A DNA stretch of 64,000 nucleotides from Acanthochromis polyacanthus (lineage: Eukaryota > Chordata > Actinopteri > Pomacentridae). The DNA lies in the NCBI RefSeq assembly GCF_021347895.1, contig NC_067129.1, positions 34,509,690 through 34,573,689 on the forward strand, read 5' to 3'. The notes below the pieces were generated by a model, which did not search any database, was not told the DNA's origin, and saw only the letters and a list, made by a program, of their open reading frames with translations. Shown here piece by piece: positions 40,970-52,500 of the stretch. A program made the translations under genes and the position numbers. Positions within the stretch are counted from its first letter, which is position 1, and the number at the start of each line of letters is the position of its first letter.

Positions 40970-42300
40970 GGAAGCAACTCCCCTCCAACCTGGACAGAGC
41001 AATCCACCAGTTTCCAGCAGAGAACATTGACCTCGTTTATGGATGTGCTGACTTACATTCCAGTGGCTTCACAAACCACCCCAGTGCTACTGAAGGTCAC
41101 AGTCTGAGGAAGCCAGTAGAACCACTTCATCTGCAAAAAGCAGAGATGCAATTCTGAGGTCCCCAAACCGGAAACCCTCCTCACCTCGACTGCACCTTTA
41201 GATCCTGTCCATGAACACCACACAGCAAATTGGAGACAAGGGACAGCCCCTGCTGAGTCCACTGAAAACCTGTCTGACTCTGTGCCGTGAATGTAAACAC
41301 AGCTCTCATTTTGGTTGTACAGGGACTGAATGGCTCGTATCAGTGAGCCCGGTACCCCATGCTCCTGCAGTACCCTCACACCTTCTCCAATTCCACAAAA
41401 CATATGGGCTGGCTGGGTGAGCGCCCATGTTCCCCTCATCAGGTCTGCAAGGGTAAAGAACTGATCCACTGTTACACAACCAGGACGGAATCCACATTGC
41501 TTCTCCTGAATCTGAGGTTCAACAATCGATCAGAGCCTCCCTTGCAGAACTGTAGAGTAAATTTTATATACCGATAATTGGAGCACACTCTCCGTTCCAC
41601 CTTTTTTTTTAAAATGGGAACCACTACCCCGGTACTGTCCCTGATGTCCACGCGACATTGTAGAGACATGTCGGTCAAGACAGTCTAACAATGTCCAGAG
41701 TCTTCAGCATGGGGCTGGGTAGAGTGGCCAGTTCGATTCTCGGCCCGTCGTGCTCATGTTGAGGTGTCCTTGAGCAAGACACCTAACCCCTAATTGCTCC
41801 TGATGGGTCGTGGCTGCATGACAGCTTCCACCATCAGTGTGTGAATGTGTGTGTGAATGGGTGAATGTGAGGTATCTTGTAAAGCGCTTTGGGTACCTTG
41901 CAGGTATAGTAAAAGCGCTATATAAATACAGACCATTTACCATTTCAGGGTGAATCTTATCCACACCCGGCGCTTTACCATCGAGGGGCTTCTTAACGAC
42001 CACAGCAATCTCTTCCATGGATATGGAAGGATGTGTCTGCTCAGTAGAGGACATAACTGAGCTAAGCAGTTCCTCGAAGTGTTCTTTCCACCCCCTAACA
42101 ATGTTCCCAGTTGAGATGAGCAGTTCTCCCCCCAACTGGAGACAACCTGGACCAAACCTTGCCACCCCTTCCTGAGGCATTGAACTGTTTGCCAGAACTT
42201 CCTCGAGGTCAAGCAATTCTCCAAATCTTCTCCAAACTTCTCCCACAATTTAGTTTTAGCTTCCACAGCTGCAGACCTTTTGATCAACCAGTACTTGTCA
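40970..42300 (-). mobile_element. LINE reverse-transcriptase region, interrupted
   Basis: Minus-strand blocks in order: SSMPQEGVARFGPGCLQLGG, WKEHFEELLSS, VVVKKPLDGKAPGVDKIHPE (about 41960). After a nested insert come GVVVPILKKKVERRVCSNYR, HGVPGSLIRAIQSLYNQNES, and a degraded FADDVVLL-like block (LCFLQMKWFYWLP). These are reverse-transcriptase motifs of a fish non-LTR element. Frames are broken throughout. Confidence 0.85.
41706..41945 (-). mobile_element. Short interspersed element nested in the LINE
   Basis: On the minus strand: GTCTGTATTTATATAGCGCT, AAAGCGCTTTACAAGATACC, TCTTGCTCAAGGACACCTCA and GAGAATCGAACTGGCCACTC. This layout recurs widely in fish. It interrupts the LINE frame between HPEMV and MLKTLD, so it is younger than the LINE. 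It has no coding role. Confidence 0.75.
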
Positions 42301-42379
42301 GCTGCTTCAGGAGATCCCTGACACCCAGGTCAAAAAAGCCTCCCTCTTGTTTTATATTATTTTAAAATATCAAAATATG

Positions 42380-42572
42380 GGGTGCCCGTATAGCTCAACG
42401 GGTTAGCGGGTGACCCATGTGCAGGGGCTGGTCTCCGGCGCAGCAGCCCGGGTTGGGTTCCTGCCTGCGGCCCTTTGCTGCACGTCTTCCCCCCCACTCT
42501 TCTTCTCCCCAGTTTCCTGTCCGCCTTCACTGCCGCTATCTAATAAAGCCGATAAAGGCAAAAAAAAAAAAT
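42380..42572 (+). mobile_element. tRNA-derived SINE with 17-bp target duplication
   Basis: Begins GGTGCCCGTATAGCTCAACG (A box TAGCTCAACGGGT), with a B-box-like GGGTTGGGTTCC near 42450, a CT-rich body, AATAAAGCC and an A-tail. TAAAATATCAAAATATG at 42363-42379 is repeated with one change at 42573-42589. Confidence 0.92.
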
Positions 42573-42969
42573 TAAAATATCAAGATATGTTAAAATGGTG
42601 ATTAACCTAAATCATCACACAAACTTTAACTTTCCAGAAAAATCAAAACCTATGATACAATGTGGTGGTTTTTGAGTCTTTTTTGCATCCCTGTGGCACT
42701 TTAATGTAACTTTAGTCATTTTTACTCACTGAAGAATTTATTATGGGAATAATAGTTTTTATTTATTTTTTGTTTTGGGGCTCTTTAGCCATTTTTAGTG
42801 TCTTTGCATCTCTTTATGGTCATTTCATCGACTGAGGTCTATGTGGCCGTTTTTACCCCCCTTCTTGTCAGTTTGTGTCTTTGTGGTAGTTACTTTTGGA
42901 TTCATCTTCACTACAGCTACATTTTAAGGTCAGAGCAAGAAATACGGTCAGAAGGTGAATTTATAACAC

Positions 42970-42975
42970 TTTATT
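42970..42975 (-). terminator. Candidate poly(A) signal of slbp2
   Basis: AATAAA on the minus strand about 535 bp after the slbp2 stop; the 3' UTR would run from 43509. Confidence 0.55.
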
Positions 42976-43509
42976 TACATCTTTATTAATCACATATTTC
43001 AGCTTCGCTCGAGATTCAAGCAGCACAAAAATCGAGAAAAAGTAAAAAAAAAAAAAGGCAAAAACAACAACACAAAGTGACAGCAATTCCCTCCACTCAT
43101 CAGGGAGTTTGTTTTTGAGAAAAAACATGGCGGCAAGAGGAGGAGGAGCCTGATTCAGGCCGACAGACAGCATGAAGGTGACGTGACGACAAAGTGAAAC
43201 AGATTGAGGAAAAGGGTGACTTCAGATACTTTTCAATCAGTGCAGGAGTCCAAACACGATGCGGGTGACAAGTGTCCAACTTTAACAATCAAGTGCAAAC
43301 CACAGAACCAGCTGTCCGAGCCGAGGGTGCGTTCAAGATCAGCTGGGAAACCTCGACGCTGCCCTCCTCCTGCCCCCGAGGACAGATCAGAGGGGAGGAC
43401 ACAACTCTGACCAAGGACCAATCGCATCCCTGCTGTCGTTATATCAGATCATCCATAAAAATACACACAACTCCGACACTTTCAAGATCAGCAAGGTCGC
43501 CTCAAACTG

Positions 43510-43574
43510 TCAGTACAGATTCCACAGGAGCTGGTCGGAAAAGACTGGAACCTGCTGGTCATCAGAGCCGAAAT
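43510..43574 (-). CDS. slbp2: slbp2 last exon
   Basis: The acceptor GTCGTCTCTTGGCAG precedes [20 protein letters not shown] and a tyrosine before TGA. The split GAT codon joins in phase with the preceding exon. Confidence 0.8.
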
Positions 43575-46500
43575 CTGCCAAGAGACGACAAAAATAAACT
43601 AGAGCAGATGGGGGGGAAAAAAAAAAAAAACTTTGTCAAAGTTGAGATAAAAATAAAAACCCATAAGACAGAAATAATATTACCACATAAAAACTAAACA
43701 ATCTGGTAAGGTAAAAAAAAAAAAAAAAAAAAATTTAAAAAAAAAATCAAATAAATTACCGGATAGAAATGTCAATTTTAAGTTGTCGAATATCAAACTG
43801 AGATAAAAACAAAACCGCACATTAAAAGTCAAAGCAGTTATGACAAAAAGATAAAACAAAAAGTCAAAGACACCAGAAAAAAAGTCAAAATTAACAGAAT
43901 ATAAATGAATTTTGTCAACATTCTGGAAAAAAGTCAATGTTTTATTAAAATGTGATCACCAATTCAAAACTATTTGATTAAAAACAACCAAAAAAAATCT
44001 AAATTATCCCATAAAAGGTAATCTATAAGACAAAAAGGATGAACAGTCTGAGAAAATAGACAGTCAATATTTGCTAAAATAAGATAAAAAATAATTTGAG
44101 ATCAAGTCTACATTTCAGAGAAAAGTCAGATAGCCAAAATTCTTAAAATTGTGTTTTTTTAAAAAATATAAATTACCACAAAATGTCCCTTTTTCCTATA
44201 TTAATATTGCCAATATTTTGATAAAATTAGATACAAAAGAGGAAACATTTGCATTTTACAAAAAAAAAAAAAAAAAAAGAGAAAGCTGAAGCATTTCTTA
44301 ATCATACTTTTAAAAAAAATGAAAACACTACCTTCAAATATAAAAATCTGAATTACCAGCTTTCAAACTTATCTAAAATCAGATAAAAATCAAAAAGGAG
44401 AAAAAATAATTTGAAAGTAAGAGACAAAAACACTTTTTCAAATTGAGATAGAAAGTCAACATTTTGCCAACAAAAACAAAAAATTAAAATGAGAAAAATA
44501 TAATAATAATAATAATAATACTTTATTAGATTTATGTAGCGCTTTTTTGGCCACTCAAAGCGCTTCACAATGGACCCATTATTCATTCACTCACACATTC
44601 TCACTCTGGTGGTGGTAAGCTACATTTGTAGCCACAGCCGCCCTGGGGCAGACTGACGGAAGCGTGGCTGCCAAGCCGCGCCTACGGCCCCTCCGACCAC
44701 CACCAACATTCATACACCAGTGTGAGAGCACTGGAGGCAAGGCGGGTAAAGTGTATTGCCCAAGGACACAACAGCACATGACTAGGCGAGAGTGGGAATC
44801 AAACCGCCGACCCTTCGATCATTGTTCTACCACCTTTTACCTTTGAAGCCTTTTTTTGCTGCTTCTTTTACTTTTATTCTACATATAAAGTGGACTTGAG
44901 GAACCACGGAAAGACCTCCAAAGTAACTATACCTGCGCAAATGGGAATAAAGCTGTTTTCTAAAACATTTGTTAAAATTGTGTTAAATATACACTGCCAT
45001 TAAAATGTTAGCGGTCACCCAGACAATTTCATGTTTTCTATGATGACTCACTTTTATCCATGTGCTAACATAACTGCACAAGGGTTTTCTAATCATCAAT
45101 GAGCCTTTCAACACCATTAGCTAACACAATGCAGCATTAGAACACAGGAGTGATGGTTGCTGGAAATGTTCCTCTGTACCCCTTTGGAGATATTCCATCA
45201 AAAATCAGCTGTTTCCAGCTACAACAGTCATTTAACACATTAACAATGTCTAGACTGGATTTATCATTAATTTAATGCCATCTTTATTGAAAAAAAAATG
45301 CATTTCTTTCAAAAATAAGGACATTTCTAAGTGACTCCAAACTTTTGAATGGTTGTATATATGAATTAATGTTGCTCTACATTAGTTAAAGTTGCTCTAC
45401 ATTAAATAAAGTTGCTCTAGATGAGTTAAAGCCTGTCTGTATTGGTGTAAGTTGCTCCACATTAAAGTTGCTCTATATTAGTTAAAGTTGTTCTAAATGA
45501 GTTAAAATTGCTCTATGTTAAAGTTGCTCTACATAAACTAAAACTGCTCTATATTAGTTACAGTTGTGTTACATTAGTTGAAGCTGCTCTATATTCATTT
45601 AAGATGCTCTGTATTAATTAAAGTTGCTGTACATTAGTTAAGTTGCTCCACATTAGTTGAAATTGACAAATTACGGTTCAAAAGTTTGGGGTCACTCAGA
45701 CAATTTCATGTTTTCCATGAAAACTCCCACTCGTATTCATGTGCCAACATAATTGCACAAGGGTTTTCTAATCATCAGTTAAGGCAGTGTTGGTCAGCAG
45801 GTGGCGCTGTTCAGCTATATTTCTGCACCGATTATTTTTGCTGTTCATTAACAATCAAAAACTCAAATGGCAGAACTACTCAGAAATGCAGCAAGTTGGG
45901 ATTTTTTGAACTCTTGGAGACACTTTGACTTGGAAATAACAAACAGCGACAGCCAATCAGGCATTTTTAACCATTAAGTTCACGTTCCAACTTCGGTTTG
46001 CGTCATGTGACCTCACCTTGAGCATGGTCGTCGTCCAGCAGAAAAGGGGGTAGCCAGTCGGCCATGTTGTCGTCGGTCAGTCGACTCCTGAGGGAGTAGC
46101 TGAAGCCAGGAGGAGAGCGAAGACGGCGGCGGCTCGTCTGCAGTTGCTGTCAAAAGCAACAAATTTATTCACAGCACCGAAAAGACCTTGACTTCAAAAG
46201 TTTTAAATGATTATTCACATCTTCAGTTGTGATTTCACAACTTTTTTTTTTTTAATTTACATTTTTTAATAACCCAAAGATATTCAGGGCTGCACAGTGG
46301 AGTAGTGGTTAGCACTTTCGCCTTGCAGTAACTTCATTCATTCTCTTTTTAGCTTTTAATTGAAACTTTTTAGAACGGAGTTTTATCGAAGTTTCATTCT
46401 AGAGCTGTAACTGTCAGCTGTTTTCTGAATCAATCAAAATGTTAATGTTTTCTGAAGGTGGCAAATGTCTTCTTTGTTTTCTAGAAAATTCTCCACTCTT

Positions 46501-49500
46501 TTCAACTACAAAAACTAAATGCAACAACAACAAATCTGATAGAAAGTCATCCTGATTCTAAAATTTGCTGGAGGTGACCAAATCAGAGCTAAAAAATTAA
46601 ATTCATACATTTTCTGTCTTCCTTTAAATGGGAGCTTTTTGGAATGGAGTTTGGTTCGATAAAGGCTCTTAAAATTTGTGCAATATTAATACTTACATCA
46701 ATATATCCATTTTTGTAAGAATCTTTGCAATACCACTGGCATGTGAAAGAACCTTACTTCTATTTAGTGCCTATGGATATCTTGGTTTAGTTTGAATTTT
46801 AATTAATAAAGTATCTGTCTCTCTCTCTTGGATATTTTTTATTTTGTACTTAATTTCCTAACCGTTTGACTATCTTTGCTGCAAAAACACTGTAAATTTC
46901 CCCACTGTGGGATTAATAAAAGCTTATCTAATCTTGTAGAGCTGCAACTATAAGATTTTTTCATTGTCAGCTGTTTTGTGGATGAATTAATTCCCCCAAA
47001 TGGTGGAAAATATCAATCAGCATTTCCTAAAGGCTCCAAGGCTTCTAGAAGATTCCCCACTCTTTCAAACTACAAAAAAAAAAAAAAAAAAAAAAACTGA
47101 ATGAGACAACAATTCTGAGTCTAAAATTTGCTGGAGGTGACCAAAACAGAGCTAAAAAATTAAGTAAACTCATCCCTTTTATGTTCTGCTTTAAAATGGA
47201 GCTTTTGGGAACAGAGTTTGGTTTGATGAAGGGACTGAAACTGTAAGATTTTTATCACCATCAGTTATTTTCTGGATTAACTGTGTTGTTTCTCTCCAGA
47301 ATGCTTTAAAATGGTGGAAAATGTTGATCAGTGGTTCCCAGAGTTTAAGTTAATAAACATCTTGTTTTATCCACAAAGCAAAGATATTGAGTTTACTGTC
47401 ATAGAGGCAGAAAGAAACCAGACAATATCTACATTAAAAAAGCTGCAAAGAGAGAATTTAGACTTTATTGAAACCCTATTTAAAATTATGATAAAAATAG
47501 CTGGTAATTTAATAGCTGACATGTAATCAATAGATCCTCGCAGCTTTAACATGTAGCTGCAGCCCTTAACTTCTAATTTCACATATTTGCTTCTAATAAT
47601 TCTGAAAGCTGCTTTAGTTGGGGTTAATAAAAGAAGCTGACCTCCACACACCAGGGGGTGCTGTCTAGTGACATGACACATTTTTAAAGACTGCCTTTGA
47701 TCTGTCTCTTCATATACATTTTCTACTTTATCTTTTGGCTCAGTTTTTTTCCCCTTTCACATAAATGTACTTTAAATGTGCTATGAAAACAAACCTTCAG
47801 GAAATTTAAACATCTTTTATGTTTAAATCCAACAACAGTGATTTCTTCATAAACCACTTGTTTAATACAAGCATTGCTTTAAACAAGCAGCTGCTTAATC
47901 ATAGATTTGCAGGTTATTGATTACTGATCGGTGTTACCGGTGACTGGGGGACGGTCCAGGCTCCTGTCGGCTCCATGGATGAGGCCAATAGAGGAGACAT
48001 GGAGGAGGCTTTAGAGGCTGCTGGAGTCTCCTTCTCTCTCTGTTCGTCTCCTCCATCCTCACAGAGCTCAGAGGTCATCTTCGCCAGCTGGTTCTGCCTG
48101 CAAATAATATAAATCAAATATATAATCAGCACAGGACGGCAGGTATTCATTTCACAGTCACTTGATCAGACTGAAAAAAAGAAGTCATTTTAGTCAACAT
48201 GCGTCCTTTAAAAATTCACCAAAAAATAAACTGCTACTCTAGCTCCAACCAGATTGTGATTTTTTTTTTTAAAAAGAAAAATTCTGCATTCCTCAGCGCA
48301 ACAATAAAACCATCTGCAACTCGGCTGCGACCAACAGTCACATGATAAAAACTCATTTTGGCTGAACTGCAGGCTGCGTTTCCAGAGAGTACGAAAAAAA
48401 TGTTTAAATGTAAGCAGCTAAATAAAGCCTACAGAGTAAACTTTTTACAGAATTTGTAACACTGGTGGGCACTTGCAAAAACATTGTACATGTCAATTCC
48501 AGTTTAGATTTTCTTTCGTTTTTGTAAAATAAATCTAATAAATCAAGTTTGTTTGTATGATTTCTGGCATTATTATCGTGTTATACTGCACTAAAGACAT
48601 TTTCAGGTTCTCTCTGCTGGTAGTCATGGTTGCAGTGTTTCCATAAATGTGCAGGACTTTGTATTGCAGTGAAAATTTAGCCCAAAGTAAAGAAGAATGT
48701 AACAGAATCAAATGCACAAAAATGTTAAGAAACTGCTCAAAGTTCAGAGAGTTAAGTCAGAACAGTTTCCCACCTTTCATGTCAGAACCAAGAATTAGAC
48801 ACCTAAGAAGTTCACAAGAAATTATTAAAATGTTTGATAACTCTCCTGTCTTTGCTGGACAAATGCCAGGGAATGTTAATTTAGACTGGACATACTGGTA
48901 AAATGTCCAGCAAAAGCAGTAAGGAAAGACACTCTGGTCTCCACCTACAGTTGCTCCACTGGATCCTGGGTGTCTGTGGCATCGGGCAGTGCGTTGGTTG
49001 GAGGGTCCCACAGGTGCAGCGCTCGCCTCCACAGGCGCACCTGCATGTCCCAAGAGCGCCGGCTGTACTTCCTGTATTTGTTGGGAGTGGACGGGTGGAG
49101 CTTAGGATCCCTCAGGTGCCTGAAGGGGAGATCAGGGTTTAAAGAATCTGGAGTAGCTATACAGACCCACAAACATACAACATATAGTTTGGTTCTAATT
49201 CTAGTTTCTCCTATAGGTAGGGTGGTTGCTTGGTTGGTCATTAGTCAGAGTTGTTGGTTGGTCATCGTGTAGGTTGATCGGTTAGTCATCGGATGTGTTG
49301 GCATTTTGGTTGGCAGCTACATTGGTAGGTCGGAAAATTATTTTTCAAGAACCAAAATAGTAAGTACAAGCGCCTTTTACTGAATCTATTGGGATCAGTT
49401 ACTTTGGAAGATATGTCTTTAGCTTAATAAGATGTGCTAGTAGGTTGCTAAGTCAACACGTCAGTCATACCGTAGGCTGGTTGGTCTCATGTCATGTAGA

Positions 49501-52500
49501 CTGGTAGCTTGGTTATCAGGTTGTCTGGAGGGGCGCTAAGTTCAAAGGTAGCTAGGTTGGACCACAGTGTGCTTGAAAGGCTAGAGGGGCAGTCAGGCGC
49601 AAGTCGACTAGTTGTCAGGTAGACCAGTTGTCATGTCTCTTGTAAAATCAGTAAATTCCTCGGGTAGGGTGTTTGTCTTTAGTTAAGTCAGAGAGGTACT
49701 TTGGGAGGCATCAGGTAGATCAATAAATGAGAAGTTTGTTGATAAGGTTAAGTGGACATTCAGGTAGGTTTGTTGTCAGTTAGGTCTGTTGGTTGGTTGG
49801 CTGTACGGTAGACTGGTAGATCATTTGTTGAGTCTGTTGTAAAGTCTGAAAGTTCATTAAACAGATTGGTCAGGTGTTCTTCAGTTTAATCAGATAGGTA
49901 CCCTGGTAGGTCAGGCATCAGATAGATTGGTAGGTTGGTCCATAGTTTGGTTGTAATTCTAGTAGTCCAGTCAGGTAGGTGAGCTGTCAGATCAGTTTAA
50001 AGGCAAGTTTCTCCTATTGGTTTGTTGGTTGGTCTTCAGGCCAGATAGATATATTTGCAGGTCTAGGATCAAGTAGACTGGTCCATTATTTGGTTGTAAG
50101 GCTAGTAGTCTGATCAGGTATGTGAGCGGTCAGGTCAGTAGGTCTCTTCTATAGGTTGGTCTTTATTTAGACCAGATAGGTACATTAGCAGGCTGAAAAT
50201 CAGGCAGATTGGTCCAGACTTTGGTTGCACACCTAGTAGTCAAGTCAGGTATTTAAGGTGGTATGTAGGTCATCGAATAAATAGGTAGATCAGTCATCAG
50301 ACTGACAGACTGGTAGATCGGATGTCAAGTCTGTCATAAAATCAGTAAGTTTATCGGGGAGGTTGGATGGTCGGTCTTCAGTTTGTTAAGATAGGTACAC
50401 TTGCAGGTCAGACATCAGGTAGATCAATAGGTCAGTCTGTAGGTTGCCAGTAAGGATAGTAGGCCAGTAAGGTAGGTATGCTGGTCATCAGGTAGACTGG
50501 TAAATCAGTTTGCTGGTTGTTTAGGTCAGGTTTCAGGAGGCTCAGTAAGTTGATCATACTGCTGGATAGTTAGGCAATTGATAGGATGGACGATTAGTTG
50601 TCAGGACTGTGGATCAATAGGTGATCAGTCAGATCGGTAGGCTGGTGTGTAGCTTTGGTCAGTCGGATAGACAGGTAAACTCGTAGAATCATGAGGTCAG
50701 TAGCTAAGTCAGGCTAATAGGCAAGTTGGATAGCTGTCACGTAGGCAGGTAGATCAGGTTGGTTGTCAGACGGACTGGAAGTCAGGTCAGTCTGGGAGGT
50801 AGGTAATAAGATAAGTTTGCTGATGGGTAGACTACAGAAATTAGTTGACAGATGGAGTGAGGGGATTGGTTGTTAGTATAGTCCTGAGGTCAGCAGCTAA
50901 GTCAGGTGCGCAAGTTGGATGGTTGTCATGTAGGTTGATCAGGTTGGTTGTAAGGTCGGTAGGTTCCTCATGTTGATTTTAAGGTCAGTAGGCTCCTCAG
51001 GTTGGTCGTGGCTGTCAGTTCGGTAGATTGTCCGGTCAGTCAGTCCTCACGCAGGTTGGCTCAGACGTGGAGATTATCAGGTTCATTATCTGTCGAGTGC
51101 ATTTTCTCACTTGGGGACTTGCTGCAGGTAGTTCTGGTAGCCGCTGGTGTTTTTGCCGTACTGGATCTGTTTCTGCCGTCGCTTCAGAACCGCAGCGTTT
51201 GTCTCGGCGTTTGTCGGGTCTGGCAGTCGGGGGTAGCAGCGTCCGAAGGGGGTCCTGTAGGGACACAAAGGTCCACAACAAAGTCAGAACTGAGCACAAA
51301 AGATGGACGTAGAAATCTCGGACTGAAAGAATCCTGAACTCTCGACAGGAAAAAAACAGCACAACAAAGACAATTCACTCTGTTTAAATGAAAACTTTGG
51401 GTCAATGCACACTTGTATTTTAAAAATGGGTTTTAAACTAGAATTCTATCTGATGCCACATGGTAAAGTATATCAATGTCATATTCAATAAACTAGATCA
51501 TATTTACCAGTTAACTAGTTGCTTCAGACTGAATCTGGGTTGTTTTGGTTGCATCAGACATTTAGCTGGTTAATTAATTAGTCTCCAAGTCAAAGATAAA
51601 TTGGGCCATTCATCATTTATTGTACATGATGCTTCTACTGAGTTCATTTAAACTGCATGTTCCTCTGTACCTCTTGTCCACGTCATCCGTCCCCACCGCC
51701 ACACTGCTGGTCGACACTTTGAGGATGCAACGCTCCAGGATGGACGGCCTGCGGAATGAAAACAGCCGTGATATCCCACCATTTTAGGAAATAAATCTGT
51801 CTCTAGTCTCGAACACTGATTTTCTGAAGTACAGTACATTTGGCAGGATTTATAAATCGCATCTCTACCGTAAAAAAACAATATTTTAGTTTATAATATA
51901 TTTAAAATCTATCAAAAAAAACCCTAGGTGGCTAATTTTAACACAGCAATGTTGACCAGTTTACACAGTGACTAATAACAGATCAAAAACTTTTTACTGA
52001 CTAAATATAACAAACTCTGCATCGGTTAATAGAAATCAATTTAGAAGAAGTTTTGAATGGTTTCAGCGTGACTTTGAACGTTGATTTAGACCCAAAAAAA
52101 GTGTCAATATAATTAAAACTGCAGATCATGACACTGTAAAATATCATTAAAATAAAATGAACTTCAGTGCCCATTTCAATGGAACAAGAGAGACCTAAAA
52201 GAAAAACAAATCAGAGTTTATAGATTAAAAAACTGAAATTGAAGTAACTGCATTATAAAACAAATGTATTTATGTTGAGTTGATGGAAAAGTTTGTGAAA
52301 AACTATAAAACAGCAGAAGAATAAGGATTTTCAGCAGAGCTCACTTTGCTAGAAATTCTTTCATTTAAAGTGAATTATTTTAGCTCGTTATCACCTTGTT
52401 TTGTCTGAATTAATGAAGTGAAAAAGGTTTTTTAAAAAAAGAAAGAAAAACCTGCGAGGTTTGGCGACGGCAGCTCGTTCTCGTCCTCTCAGGCCGCTGG

